Shown piece after piece: positions 27,014 through 36,607 of a stretch of DNA of 64,000 nt. Source of the stretch: Novosphingobium sp. PC22D (GTDB lineage: Bacteria; Pseudomonadota; Alphaproteobacteria; Sphingomonadales; Sphingomonadaceae); NCBI RefSeq assembly GCF_002556635.1, contig NZ_MWMO01000016.1:1-64000 (forward strand), in the 5' to 3' direction. The first letter of the stretch is position 1, and the number at the start of each line of letters is the position of its first letter. Position numbers and translations under genes: made by a program. Under the pieces are notes generated by a model. The model did no database searches. It was not told the DNA's origin and saw nothing but the letters and a program-made list of their open reading frames with translations.

Positions 27014-28069
27014 TCACGCCTTCAGTAGTGGCTTCCACCATGCCTCATTATCGAGATACCAGCGCAAAGTGTTGCGCAGGCCATTTTCGAAATCGTGCCG
27101 GGGTACGTAACCCAGCTGGGCCCGAGCTTTGGATTCGTCGATGGCGTAGCGGCGGTCGTGGCCCTTGCGGTCCTCGACAAACGTCTTGAGCTCGCTGGTT
27201 GCGCGCCCCTTGGCGGCAGGCGCATGGGGATAGCGTTCGGCGAGCCCCTCAATCTCGGCAAAAGCCCGGTCGACCTCGGCGCAGATGCGGTCGATCACCG
27301 TCATGTTAGGCAGTTCCTCACCGCCACCGATATTGTAGGTCTCGCCCGGTGTGCCATTCAGCAGTGCTGCCTCGATCCCCCGGCAATGGTCTTCGACATA
27401 GAGCCAGTCGCGCACGTTCATACCATCGCCGTAAATCGGCAGCGGCCTGCCTGAAAGCGCGTTAAGCATGAACAGGGGTATGAGCTTTTCCGGATAGTGG
27501 TACGGCCCGTAGTTGTTCGAGCAATTGGTTGTGGTTACCTGCAAGCCATACGTATGGTGATAGGCGCGGACAAGATGATCGGACGCTGCCTTCGACGCGG
27601 AATATGGGGAATTGGGCTGATATTGGGTGGTTTCAGCGAAAGCTGGATCGCTTGGACCAAGCGATCCGTAAACCTCGTCGGTTGAAATGTGGTGAAAGCG
27701 ATGGTCGCGTTCTCTACCATCGTCTAGCCACACCTTGCGCGCTGCCTTGAGCAGGCTGTTGGTGCCCAGAATGTTGGTGTCGATAAATGCATCCGGTCCG
27801 GTGATCGAGCGATCGACATGACTTTCTGCTGCGAAGTGAACGATGGTTGCGATGCCATGTTTGCGGAGCAGTTTTTCTACCAAGTCGGCATCGCGGATGT
27901 CGCCTACGATCAGGCTGGCCTGCTCGACATCGGCGATGGTCGAGCGGTTTCCTGCATATGTCAGGCAATCGAGCACAATGATCGCATCATCGGGGTGCTG
28001 CTGACCCCAGTAATGTACAAAGTTACCGCCAATGAAGCCGGCGCCGCCGGTAACGAGCAGATTAGGCAA
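27014..28069 (-). CDS. rmlB: dTDP-glucose 4,6-dehydratase RmlB
   Basis: A 351-residue short-chain dehydrogenase-type enzyme that converts dTDP-glucose to dTDP-4-keto-6-deoxyglucose. The NAD site is TGGAGFIGG at residues 7-15; the catalytic Y-x-x-x-K appears in NSPYSASKAASDHLV, and the substrate blocks HISTDEVYGSLG and NCSNNYGPYHYPEKLIPL are typical of RmlB. Length is normal. Third enzyme of the dTDP-rhamnose route; its start overlaps the end of rmlD by 8 bases. Confidence 0.96.
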   Translation of the reverse strand: MPNLLVTGGAGFIGGNFVHYWGQQHPDDAIIVLDCLTYAGNRSTIADVEQASLIVGDIRDADLVEKLLRKHGIATIVHFAAESHVDRSITGPDAFIDTNILGTNSLLKAARKVWLDDGRERDHRFHHISTDEVYGSLGPSDPAFAETTQYQPNSPYSASKAASDHLVRAYHHTYGLQVTTTNCSNNYGPYHYPEKLIPLFMLNALSGRPLPIYGDGMNVRDWLYVEDHCRGIEAALLNGTPGETYNIGGGEELPNMTVIDRICAEVDRAFAEIEGLAERYPHAPAAKGRATSELKTFVEDRKGHDRRYAIDESKARAQLGYVPRHDFENGLRNTLRWYLDNEAWWKPLLKA

Positions 28070-28919
28070 GCGCGCTTTCCTCTTTTAGCATGGTTCTCAA
28101 GTTGATCCGCCAATGCGGTGGACGATCGTGCAGCACGTCGCGCGTCGCACTACTGTCAAGCAGCGAGAACGCGGGACGTGCTGCCGGAGTAGGATAAGCG
28201 CTGGCCGGGATCGGTATGATTGCGACATCACGTTCCAGCAGGCCAAGCGCGCGGCTCTCTTCATGGATTGCAACGGCAAAGTCGTACCAGCTGGCGACAC
28301 CGGCATCGCTGTAATGGAATGTTCCGCGAGCGCCTGCATCAAGCAGGCCAAGCAGTGTGGCGGCAAGGCCTGGGGCATACGTGGGGGCACCGATCTGGTC
28401 GGTCACCACGCGCAGTTCGTCACGCTCGCGCATGAGCCGGAGCATGGTGCGCACAAAATTGCCACCGCCCGCAGCATAAACCCAAGCCGTCCGCACGATA
28501 AGGGCATCCGGCCCGGCAGCATCCTCACCAGCAGCCTTGGTACGCCCGTAAGCGGAAATCGGATTGCGAACGTCTTGCGGGCGATACGCGCGCGATGACG
28601 ATCCATCGAACACGAAATCGGTCGAGACATGAACAAGCTGCCCGCCTGTCTCGCGCAAGGCCTCGGCCATGGCGCCCACCGCGCCAGCATTGACGGCTAG
28701 GGCGACATCTTCTTCGGACTCTGCTTTATCAACCGCGGTATAAGCCGCTGCGTTGAACACGACATCATAGCGCCCGGCCCGTACCGTCTCGCCCACTGCA
28801 CGGGTATCGGCAAGGTCGAGGGCATTCCTGTCAACGGCATCGACCTGCCAGGTGGCAGGAACCAGGGAACAGAGCGCCCGACCTAGTTGACCGGATGCCC
28901 CGGTAATAAGTGCCTTCAT
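28062..28919 (-). CDS. rmlD: dTDP-4-dehydrorhamnose reductase RmlD
   Basis: A 285-residue NAD(P)H-dependent reductase making dTDP-L-rhamnose. It has the nucleotide motif GASGQLGRAL at residues 7-16, the block NAAAYTAVDKAESE typical of RmlD, and the catalytic YGRTKAAGE. Overlaps rmlC by 4 bases and rmlB by 8, so the genes are translationally coupled. Confidence 0.95.
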   Translation of the reverse strand: MKALITGASGQLGRALCSLVPATWQVDAVDRNALDLADTRAVGETVRAGRYDVVFNAAAYTAVDKAESEEDVALAVNAGAVGAMAEALRETGGQLVHVSTDFVFDGSSSRAYRPQDVRNPISAYGRTKAAGEDAAGPDALIVRTAWVYAAGGGNFVRTMLRLMRERDELRVVTDQIGAPTYAPGLAATLLGLLDAGARGTFHYSDAGVASWYDFAVAIHEESRALGLLERDVAIIPIPASAYPTPAARPAFSLLDSSATRDVLHDRPPHWRINLRTMLKEESALA

Positions 28920-29461
28920 GCAAAGCCCTCGACGTTTGCCAGAGAAGTGCCGACTTTGTCCTTGGCGGAAATCTGGATATCCATCCCCTCAAGCGGCCAG
29001 TCGATTCCGACGTCAGGATCGTCCCACGCCAGGCTGTGTTCGTGTTGCGGCGCATAAGTTGAGGTGCACTTGTAGAGAAAGTCGGTATCGTCTTCGAGTG
29101 TCAGGAAACCGTGGGCGAAACCTTCCGGCACCCAGAACATGCGCTTGTTGGCGGCACTCAGTTCGACGCCTACCCACTTGCCGAAATTCGGCGAAGAATG
29201 GCGAAGGTCTACAGCGACGTCGAAGACCGCGCCATTGACTACCCGCACTAGCTTGCCTTGCGGCGCCGGGTTCTGAAAATGCATGCCGCGCAGCACGCCC
29301 TTGCGCGAACGGCTGTGATTATCCTGCACGAAATTCAGATCGAGTCCGGCCTTGGCGAACAGCCCGGCATTCCAGCTTTCCATGAAGAAGCCGCGTTCAT
29401 CCCCGAACACTTTGGGTTCTATGATCAGCGGGCCGGGAATGGTGCATTCGACGATGTTCAC
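28916..29461 (-). CDS. rmlC: dTDP-4-dehydrorhamnose 3,5-epimerase RmlC
   Basis: A 181-residue cupin epimerase. Recognisable blocks are PKVFGDERGFFMESWN, QDNHSRSRKGVLRGMHFQ (the catalytic His is in this region) and VPEGFAHGFLTLED. The size is standard. It follows rmlA after 12 bases and overlaps rmlD by 4. Confidence 0.96.
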   Translation of the reverse strand: MNIVECTIPGPLIIEPKVFGDERGFFMESWNAGLFAKAGLDLNFVQDNHSRSRKGVLRGMHFQNPAPQGKLVRVVNGAVFDVAVDLRHSSPNFGKWVGVELSAANKRMFWVPEGFAHGFLTLEDDTDFLYKCTSTYAPQHEHSLAWDDPDVGIDWPLEGMDIQISAKDKVGTSLANVEGFA

Positions 29462-29473
29462 AAGAACCGCTCC

Positions 29474-30343
29474 TTACCCCAGCAATTGCATCAGGTATTC
29501 GCCGTAACCGGACTTGCGCAAGGGTTGCGCAAGGGTTGCGAGCTTCTCACTGCTGATGAAACCCTGCCTCCAGGCGATTTCTTCAGGGCAGCAGATTTTC
29601 ACGCCCTGCCGTTCTTCGGTGATGCGCACATACGTTCCGGCATCGATCAGGGAGGCATGGGTGCCCGTGTCAAGCCAGGCATATCCTCGCCCCATGATCT
29701 GCACGTTGAGCGCGCCTTCATCCATGTACAGCCGGTTGAGATCGGTAATCTCCAGCTCGCCACGCGGTGAAGGCTTCAGATCGCGTGCGCGGTCTACCAC
29801 TGTACCGTCGTAAAAATAGAGCCCTGTCACGGCATAATTGGATTTGGGTTCGGCCGGCTTTTCCTCGATGGAGCTGGCCACGCCATTCTCGTCGAATGCG
29901 ACAACGCCATATGCGCGCGCATCCTTGACCCGGTAGGCAAAGACGCTGGCGCCTTCGGTCTGTGCATGGGCGCTGTGAAGAAGGGCAGGCAGGCCATGAC
30001 CATAAAAAATATTATCGCCCAGGACGAGGGCGCTGGGTGCTCCAGCCAGAAAATCGGCGCCGATGTGGAAGGCCTGAGCCAGCCCATCCGGATTGGGCTG
30101 AATGGCATAACTGAGCGAGAGGCCCCAATCCGAACCATCGCCCAGCACTCTTTGGAACTGGTCGCTGTCTTCAGGCGTCGTAATGATCAGGATTTCGCGA
30201 ATACCCGCCAGCATCAGTGTACACAGCGGATAATAGATCATCGGCTTGTCGTATACGGGCATAAGCTGTTTCGAAATACCGCGGGTAAGCGGATAAAGCC
30301 TCGTTCCCGAGCCGCCTGCCAGAATTATTCCCTTGCGTGTCAT
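29474..30343 (-). CDS. rmlA: Glucose-1-phosphate thymidylyltransferase RmlA
   Basis: A 289-residue nucleotidyltransferase that starts dTDP-rhamnose synthesis. The N-terminal signature GGSGTRLYPLT (residues 11-21), KQLMPVYDKPMIYYPL, and LGDNIFYG (D-x-N, metal site) are all present. First gene of the minus-strand rmlA-C-D-B unit. The upstream region holds a 12-base inverted repeat that may be an operator. Confidence 0.96.
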   Translation of the reverse strand: MTRKGIILAGGSGTRLYPLTRGISKQLMPVYDKPMIYYPLCTLMLAGIREILIITTPEDSDQFQRVLGDGSDWGLSLSYAIQPNPDGLAQAFHIGADFLAGAPSALVLGDNIFYGHGLPALLHSAHAQTEGASVFAYRVKDARAYGVVAFDENGVASSIEEKPAEPKSNYAVTGLYFYDGTVVDRARDLKPSPRGELEITDLNRLYMDEGALNVQIMGRGYAWLDTGTHASLIDAGTYVRITEERQGVKICCPEEIAWRQGFISSEKLATLAQPLRKSGYGEYLMQLLG

Positions 30344-30365
30344 TCACCTGATCCGTTGCACGACC

Positions 30366-30434
30366 TTAGCCTTGCTGAATGCAAGACAGCAGCCATCAAT
30401 TGATTGTCATCCAGTGACATTGCAGCAAGGCTAA
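30366..30434. promoter_or_regulatory. Inverted repeat upstream of rmlA, possible operator
   Basis: TTAGCCTTGCTG at 30366-30377 is repeated perfectly in inverted orientation as CAGCAAGGCTAA at 30423-30434. It begins 22 bases before the rmlA start codon on the minus strand. The 45-base spacing suits two bound regulator dimers and DNA looping, or a large leader hairpin. Confidence 0.45.
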
Positions 30435-30592
30435 CCTCGGTCAACCGGCTACAACAAAACCTGTAAAATACTTAGCTTATGCCCCTAGAGGGCATGTGAC
30501 GCAGATATTTCAAATGGCAAGCGAGTTGTGTCGCTCAAGTCCTGGCGCAGACACCAAATCGGGGCCGTCTCAGCAAAAGCGTTCCTGGATGC

Positions 30593-30627
30593 AAAAAAGG
30601 CGCCACCGAATGTCCGGCAGCGCCTTT
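30593..30627 (-). terminator. Rho-independent terminator of the small gene at 30662-30916
   Basis: On the minus strand, AAAGGCGC and GCGCCTTT form an 8-base stem around a 16-base loop and run into six T. It begins 35 bases after the small gene's stop. Confidence 0.8.
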
Positions 30628-30661
30628 CTTATAAATCGAGATCGTCTGGAATGCCGCAGCC

Positions 30662-30916
30662 TCAGGCAGCGCCGGCAGACTTTCCGCTGTCAACAGCCTG
30701 AACGATGCCATAAATGGCAGCGCCACCGGCTGCGACGCCAATAATGCCAAGAACAAATGCGTTTGCTTTGTTCTTACCCTTGACGGATGCAGTCGAGTGC
30801 GAGCCGTAAGCGACATTAGCCGAGCTGGCCGAAGCCTTGGTGCCAGCCTGTGCAGCGAGTGGTGCAAGAACAGTAACGGAAGCGGCAGCAATAGCCGCAA
30901 GAGCACGAAACTTCAT
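30662..30916 (-). CDS. Small exported Ala/Ser/Gly-rich protein, 84 aa
   Basis: Function not recognised. The product starts with a clear signal peptide (FRALAAIAAASVTVLAPLAAQAG), then a Ser/Ala-rich stretch and a C-terminal hydrophobic segment (FVLGIIGVAAGGAAIYGIV), so it is likely anchored in a membrane from the periplasm. GGAGG lies 8 bases before the ATG at 30916. It has its own terminator and diverges from a secreted metalloprotease gene, so the two may be controlled together. A structural or regulatory partner of polysaccharide export is possible. Confidence 0.75.
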   Translation of the reverse strand: MKFRALAAIAAASVTVLAPLAAQAGTKASASSANVAYGSHSTASVKGKNKANAFVLGIIGVAAGGAAIYGIVQAVDSGKSAGAA

Positions 30917-31058
30917 AGGAAGTACCTCCATACAATTTTTGGCTGGAATGCCTCTTGTTAGATTTCTGTGTACCGCAGTGCACCATAAAGTGCAAGGAGT
31001 TATACCTAGTTCCAGGCGATCATCGCATTCTGGTGAAAACCGGAGAGAGTTCATACGA

Positions 31059-31991
31059 ATGCCTAAATTTCTCAATGTATTGATCTGTTTTTCAAATGTT
31101 GCTCTGCTGGTCATTTTTTTTGGCCCCTCAGCTTTATGGGCTTCTCCTGGCGAATCATGGCCAGTCGCCCTGCACAATGCGATGCAACGCACGGCCGATG
31201 TCGAATGGCGGCTCCGCCAGGCCGCCGGAAACATGTGTTCGGGAACCGACGCGGCCACAGGTCTCGTCATGGACAGCCTGGATGCTTATGGCGCGGGGGA
31301 TCGCTCTATGGTTGTCGAAACCCTTGGAATGTCAGATCTTGCGCAAGTGGCCGGCGTGGCCAAAGGCAGCCCTGCCGCGCGCGCTGGCATCGTGCCGGGC
31401 GACGCCCTGATCGCCATTCAGGGCCGTAACATCGGCAGCGAAGACAATTACCCTGGAACCACACTCGCCGTGCGTGTCCAGGCTGCGCTGGCAGCTCTTC
31501 CTGCCGGTCAGCCCGTATCCATAACCCTACGCCGGGGCGCGGCTCCGATCACCGTGAGCCTGACCCCTGCGCGCCTGTGCGCAGCACATATTTTCGTTAC
31601 TACTGAAAATCGCCTGAACGCCTACACCGACGGCAGTAACATAGCGATCCCGGCTCGGATGGTGGACTTTACCCGTTCTGACGATGAATTGGCGGTTCTG
31701 GCCGGGCACGAACTGGGCCACATTATCGCGCGTGACGAACAGACCTCCAATATAGCGAAGCGGCGGCGGATCGAGGATCGCGCAGATGCCACAGGCAGTG
31801 ACCTTGCGTCCTGCGCCAGCTACGACACCCGGTCAGCGGCGGCGTTCTGGCGGCGCCTTGAAAAAACCCAGCCCTTGCGTTTTCTGGCTATAAGGATGCA
31901 AAGCACGGGCAAAGTCCGGGCACAAAACGTGCGTGACCGCCCCATTCCAACCCAGTGTCCCATCACCGGCATTCCGGCACTGCGTAAATAG
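31059..31991 (+). CDS. Secreted M48-type metalloprotease with PDZ domain
   Basis: A 310-residue protein with a signal peptide (first 29 residues), a PDZ-like domain at about residues 85-170 (VAGVAKGSPAARAGIVPGDALIAI) and a zinc-protease motif HELGH at 217-221, with a downstream E-D-R-A-D that may supply the third ligand as in M48 enzymes. It would cleave periplasmic proteins; PDZ domains often bind C-termini of substrates. I chose the ATG at 31059, with GGAGAG upstream; the frame is open further upstream but that part is not protease-like. It diverges from the small exported protein gene. Confidence 0.8.
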   Translation: MPKFLNVLICFSNVALLVIFFGPSALWASPGESWPVALHNAMQRTADVEWRLRQAAGNMCSGTDAATGLVMDSLDAYGAGDRSMVVETLGMSDLAQVAGVAKGSPAARAGIVPGDALIAIQGRNIGSEDNYPGTTLAVRVQAALAALPAGQPVSITLRRGAAPITVSLTPARLCAAHIFVTTENRLNAYTDGSNIAIPARMVDFTRSDDELAVLAGHELGHIIARDEQTSNIAKRRRIEDRADATGSDLASCASYDTRSAAAFWRRLEKTQPLRFLAIRMQSTGKVRAQNVRDRPIPTQCPITGIPALRK

Positions 31992-32080
31992 AACACAGTG
32001 CTTGAAGTCCCCCGCTCCGTTCCTTATCCGTGCGATCCTGATACGATGGTCGTTCCGCCACGAAAGGGTGCATCCATTCT

Positions 32081-33525
32081 GTGACCCGAACCGTTCATAA
32101 ATCAACAGCAGACGCAAAGCCGGTCGCGATATCCGGTGCCGAGCGTTCTTCAGCGTATGAGATGTCGCCTCCTGTCGTGAAACCGTTGCACGATCCGGCC
32201 TGGCATCTTGCCGGCCTCGTTGCGATAACCTTTGCCTTTGGCGGTGGCGGTGTTGGCGCAGGTGCGGCCAACCTCGTTGCTCAGCTTTGTGCCCTGTTGG
32301 TCATGGCATTGCACCGTCAGGCATTTGCCCGGTTTTTCCTGCGCAAGCCCGACGCGTTCACTGTCCTGGTGGCCGCAAGCGTTCTGCTGCCCGTGCTGCA
32401 ACTTGTACCATTGCCGCCTGCTTTGTGGTCGGCGTTGCCGGGCCGTGACATGGTGGCGGTTTCCCTTGAAAAAAGTGGTGGATTGGGCTGGTATCCCCTC
32501 AGTCTTGACACGGCTTCGACGCTGACCGCAGCTATCGGAACTTTGGTTCCACTCGTTCTTGTCGTTGTCGGCTCGCAGTTGGCTCCGCCCCGGCTTTACT
32601 GGCTTGCCAAAGTGGTGGCGGGACTGGGGGTGGCCACCATGCTGTTTGGCACGATGCACGTGCTCAAGCCGGGCTTCGGGAACCTTTACAGCACGTTGAA
32701 TTCAGAAAATTTAGATAGCGTGATGCTGGGCACCCTTGCTGATCGCAATGCCTGTGCCCTTCTGTTCGGCGGGTGCCTGATGTTCCTGATCGCGCTGCCC
32801 CAAGCACATCTGGCGCCATGGGCAATCCTGTCGCGGATTTTCGGCGCGGTCCTGCTGCTAGTGGGGGTATCCTGACCCAGTCACGTAGCGGCATCGCTTT
32901 GCTGGTAGTGCCGCTGGCCCTGTTTGCCTTGCTGGCCATTCAGGCAATCCAAGGTCGCCGGCACGCAAAGAACAGGGCGCCTGCCGGGTTAAATCCAGTG
33001 ATGCGTACCATCTGCATCGTTGCAGCTGTCGGTGTGCTGGGCCTGGTTGCCATGGTCTCTTTCGGGCACAGTCGGATCGCAACGTCGCTGGAGCGCTTTG
33101 ATAGCGCTGGTGACGGCAAGCGCGCCGAAATGCGCGAGGATGCCCTGTCATCTGCGCGCCACTATTGGCCTGTTGGAGCTGGGATGGGTACGTTCGATAC
33201 GGTTTTCCAAGTCGATGAATCCCTCGAATACCTGAGCCCGCGCCGGGCAGGACGAGCCCATATGGATTACTATGAACTGGCGATCGAAGCCGGGATTGCC
33301 GGATTGATCCTTGTCGCCTGCTGGTTCATCTGGATCCTGACTGCCACTTGGCAAGCTTTGCAAAAACTGAACTGGATGGCCCTTGCGGGCGCAGGCTTCA
33401 TGGCCTGCTGTGCCGCGCAGTCCATGCTTTCGTTTCCGCTACGCAATCAGGCTATGCTGGCCATGGCGGCGCTGGCTGTTCTGCTCGTGCGCCTGGGGCT
33501 GCGCGATAAAAAGGGCCGAGCATGA
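32081..33525 (+). pseudogene. O-antigen ligase/polymerase (Wzy-type), split by a frameshift
   Basis: Two overlapping frames together make one polymerase. 32081-32875 gives the first 264 residues with five to six membrane segments. The frame then stops just after a run of five G (32863-32867), and the continuation is read one base out of phase from about 32869 to 33525, starting ILTQSRSGIALLVV, the ligase/polymerase signature, with the later block HYWPVGAGMGTFDTVF. The joined product would be about 480 residues. This could be a decayed gene, a phase-variable switch at the G run, or a read error. If off, polymerisation would fall to the gene at 16507. Confidence 0.75.
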
Positions 33526-34235
33526 CTCGTTGGCTGTGGTACGTTTTTACAGCGATGCTTGCGCTGGTCGCCACAGGTGTCGAGCTTGATCGCCAAGCTC
33601 GGCGCGACCCGGAGCTTGCCGCATGGGTTCCTGCACCTTTCCGCAGTTTTGCGCAGGCGCAGATGGTGGTAATCAGGCTCGAGCGCGGCGAGCATGAGGC
33701 TGCCATACGCGAAGCCGATACACTTGTCCGCCGCCGTCCGATCCCGGCAGAGAGCCTGTTTCTCCTCGCCCTGGCCCATTATGACGCAGGCTCTGACGGG
33801 GTGGCAAGTCAGGCCCTTGCGATCAGCGGGGAGCGGGGTTGGCGCGTGCCACAAGTTCAACTGGCCATGATCCGCATTGCGCTGAACACTGGCGCCATCG
33901 ACATGGCGGCGTCCCGCCTGCTTGCGCTCTGGTCGATTGGTGTCGACCCGCAGCTTCTGGAAAATTCGACCCGCGCGGTGCTTGCAGCTCCAGGCGGCCC
34001 TGAGGCCTTCGGCAAAATTGTTGCGGAAAGCCGGTTTATGCAAGATGCCGTGCTGCGCTCGGCCGGCGGGTATACATCCTCCGGCAATTATGCCCGCATG
34101 GTTCATGCTGCCATTGCGCAAGGCGCTGAATTCGACTGCGCCGTGCTTCAGATGAATATTCGCAGCATACAGCGCGAAGGACATAAAGATGAAGCCCGCA
34201 TGTTTATGGCCCCATATTGCAAAAACAGTACATAG
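33522..34235 (+). CDS. Periplasmic helical-repeat (TPR-like) protein
   Basis: A 237-residue protein with an N-terminal membrane anchor (WLWYVFTAMLALVATGVEL) followed by helical pairs with TPR-like spacing (for example EHEAAIREADTLVRRRP, ESLFLLALAHYDAG). No enzyme motif. Its ATG overlaps the stop of the split polymerase gene (ATGA). Similar anchored TPR proteins accompany polymerases in exopolysaccharide clusters, where they act as scaffolds; this role is inferred. Confidence 0.7.
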   Translation: MTRWLWYVFTAMLALVATGVELDRQARRDPELAAWVPAPFRSFAQAQMVVIRLERGEHEAAIREADTLVRRRPIPAESLFLLALAHYDAGSDGVASQALAISGERGWRVPQVQLAMIRIALNTGAIDMAASRLLALWSIGVDPQLLENSTRAVLAAPGGPEAFGKIVAESRFMQDAVLRSAGGYTSSGNYARMVHAAIAQGAEFDCAVLQMNIRSIQREGHKDEARMFMAPYCKNST

Positions 34236-34392
34236 CGCGAATATCTTATAATTTTTCATCTACATCAACAAGGTAATTTGTGATATATTATTTCAAAGGA
34301 AATAAAGTGTTGCATTTTCCTGCGTGGCCAATGGGATTGCATGATCCTGAACTTCGAAATCACAGAAATGTGACTGGCGTGAGTATTTCTGA

Positions 34393-35559
34393 ATGAATAT
34401 TGCAATATTTGGTCTTGGCTATGTTGGCCTGTCAAACGCCGTCCTACTTGCGCAGCACAATACGGTCGTAGCGGTCGACATTTCGGACGAACGTGTTGCA
34501 ATGCTCAATGCCCGCCAATCACCCATCATCGATGCCGAACTGGAGGACTTTCTCGCTACGCGCTCGCTCGACCTGACAGCTACACTCGATGCACACGCAG
34601 CACTGGCTGGTGCGGAATATGTGCTCGTCGCCACGCCAACCAATTACGATGTCGAAACTAACAAGTTCGATACGTCCTCGGTCGAAGCGGTCATACAACT
34701 CGCCAAAACGGTCGCGCCTGAGGCGACCATCGTCGTCAAGTCGACAGTCCCGGTCGGCTTCGTCAAGGACGTCCGCCAGCGCCTGGGCGCCGGGCAGGTT
34801 ATCTTCAGCCCGGAATTCCTGCGCGAAGGACGCGCCCTTTACGACAACCTCCACCCTTCCCGCATCATCGTGGGGGAGCGATCGGAGCGCGCCCGCATTT
34901 TCGCCGATTTGCTTGTCCAAGGCGCACAGAAAACCAATATCGATGTCCTGTTCACTGACCCCGACGAAGCCGAAGCGATCAAGCTTTTCGCAAATACATA
35001 TCTTGCGATGCGCGTAGCCTTCTTCAACGAATTAGACAGCTATGCCATCGCAGGCGGTATCGATACGCGCCAGATCATCGATGGCATCGGGCTCGATCCG
35101 CGCATCGGCACTCACTACAACAATCCCAGTTTCGGCTACGGCGGCTATTGCCTGCCCAAGGACACCAAGCAGCTGCTGGCCAACTATTCCGAAGTGCCAC
35201 AGAACCTGATCCGTGCGATCGTGGATGCCAACCGGACCCGCAAGGACTTCCTGGCTGACCAGATCATCGCACGTAAACCTGCCCTGGTCGGTGTGTTTCG
35301 CCTTGTGATGAAAGCGGGATCGGACAATTTTCGCCAGTCTTCGATCCAGGGCATTCTCAAGCGGATCAAGGCCAAGGGCATCGAGACCGTCATTTACGAG
35401 CCGGCCATGAGCGAGGACAGCTTTTTCGGATCGCAAGTCATGCGCGATCTTCAGGCGTTCAAGCAAAATTGCGACATCATCATCGCCAATCGCATGTCCG
35501 ATGCCTTGTCTGATGTCGAAGACAAGATATTCACGCGCGACCTTTTCGGGTCAGACTAA
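34393..35559 (+). CDS. ugd: UDP-glucose 6-dehydrogenase (Ugd type, 388 aa)
   Basis: Makes UDP-glucuronate from UDP-glucose. The NAD site is GLGYVGLSNAV at residues 7-17; the substrate block is FSPEFLREGRALYDNLHPSRIIVG and the catalytic Cys lies in GYGGYCLPKDTKQL. Length equals that of capsule-type Ugd proteins. The AT-rich 158 bases upstream probably contain a promoter for this and the epimerase that follows 31 bases later. Confidence 0.94.
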   Translation: MNIAIFGLGYVGLSNAVLLAQHNTVVAVDISDERVAMLNARQSPIIDAELEDFLATRSLDLTATLDAHAALAGAEYVLVATPTNYDVETNKFDTSSVEAVIQLAKTVAPEATIVVKSTVPVGFVKDVRQRLGAGQVIFSPEFLREGRALYDNLHPSRIIVGERSERARIFADLLVQGAQKTNIDVLFTDPDEAEAIKLFANTYLAMRVAFFNELDSYAIAGGIDTRQIIDGIGLDPRIGTHYNNPSFGYGGYCLPKDTKQLLANYSEVPQNLIRAIVDANRTRKDFLADQIIARKPALVGVFRLVMKAGSDNFRQSSIQGILKRIKAKGIETVIYEPAMSEDSFFGSQVMRDLQAFKQNCDIIIANRMSDALSDVEDKIFTRDLFGSD

Positions 35560-35590
35560 TGTCAGCCAACACACAGCAAGGACTAAGCGA

Positions 35591-36607
35591 ATGAACCATA
35601 GCAACACGGTGTTGGTAACAGGTGCCGCCGGTTTCATTGGTGCGGCCCTGACCCAGGCTCTCATGCGTCGCGGTCAGCATGTCGTGGGCATCGACAATCT
35701 CAACGACTATTACCCGGTTTCGCTCAAGCGTGCGCGGCTAGCCCGCATCGCCGAACAACAGGGCGAGGCCGGGCAGTTCCGCTTTATCGAGATGGACTTT
35801 TCGGACCAGGCAGCGCTCGACAATGCGCTTTCAGGGGTCGAGTTTTCCGCCATCGTCCATCTGGGCGCGCAAGCGGGCGTGCGCTATTCGCTGGAAAACC
35901 CCCAGGCCTACGTTGCGTCCAATCTTGCAGGCCATGTCAACATGCTTGAACTTGCCCGTGCGCGGCAGGTCGCGCACATGGTTTATGCCAGCTCCAGTTC
36001 CGTCTATGGCGGCAATGCCAAACTGCCCTTTGCGGTAGACGACCGTGTCGACCATCCCGTCTCGCTCTATGCCGCCACCAAGCGGGCTGACGAACTGATG
36101 AGCGAGACTTACGCCCATCTGTTCCGCATCCCCCTTACGGGTCTGCGCTTCTTCACCGTATATGGCCCATGGGGCCGCCCGGACATGGCGATGTGGAAAT
36201 TCGCTGAACGCATGTTCTCAGGCCGTCCAATCGACGTCTACAACCATGGCGAGATGCGCCGCGACTTCACGTATATCGATGATATAATCGCTGGTGTTCT
36301 AGCCTGTCTCGACCGCCCTCCCACCGATGATCATGCGCCCAAGGCCGGTGGCAGCACGAAGCCTCACGCACTCTACAACATCGGCAACCACAAATCCGAA
36401 CAGCTTATGCGTCTGATCGAAGTGCTGGAGGATGCCTGCGGCGTGAAAGCCAACATTAACATGATGCCCATGCAGCCGGGCGACGTACCTGCCACTTATG
36501 CCGATATTGCTGCACTTACGCAGGATGTCGGATACGCCCCCACCACCCCGATCGAAACAGGCGTCCCGCACTTCGTGGACTGGTTCAGGAAATATCACGG
36601 GGTGTAA
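35591..36607 (+). CDS. UDP-glucuronate 4-epimerase-like NAD-dependent epimerase
   Basis: A 338-residue short-chain dehydrogenase. The NAD motif is TGAAGFIGAAL near residue 10; YAATKRADELMSETY carries the catalytic Tyr and Lys, and GVRYSLENPQAYVASNL plus FFTVYGPWGRPDMA are hallmarks of UDP-glucuronate 4-epimerases. With the preceding dehydrogenase it would supply UDP-galacturonate. I chose the ATG at 35591, the first one before the NAD motif. Confidence 0.92.
   Translation: MNHSNTVLVTGAAGFIGAALTQALMRRGQHVVGIDNLNDYYPVSLKRARLARIAEQQGEAGQFRFIEMDFSDQAALDNALSGVEFSAIVHLGAQAGVRYSLENPQAYVASNLAGHVNMLELARARQVAHMVYASSSSVYGGNAKLPFAVDDRVDHPVSLYAATKRADELMSETYAHLFRIPLTGLRFFTVYGPWGRPDMAMWKFAERMFSGRPIDVYNHGEMRRDFTYIDDIIAGVLACLDRPPTDDHAPKAGGSTKPHALYNIGNHKSEQLMRLIEVLEDACGVKANINMMPMQPGDVPATYADIAALTQDVGYAPTTPIETGVPHFVDWFRKYHGV

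Larger units (their letters stand above)
30344..30661. other. Intergenic region upstream of rmlA
   Basis: About 320 bases. It should hold the rml promoter (minus strand) and contains a 12-base inverted repeat and the terminator of the neighbouring small gene, both listed separately. No coding frame is credible. Confidence 0.6.
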
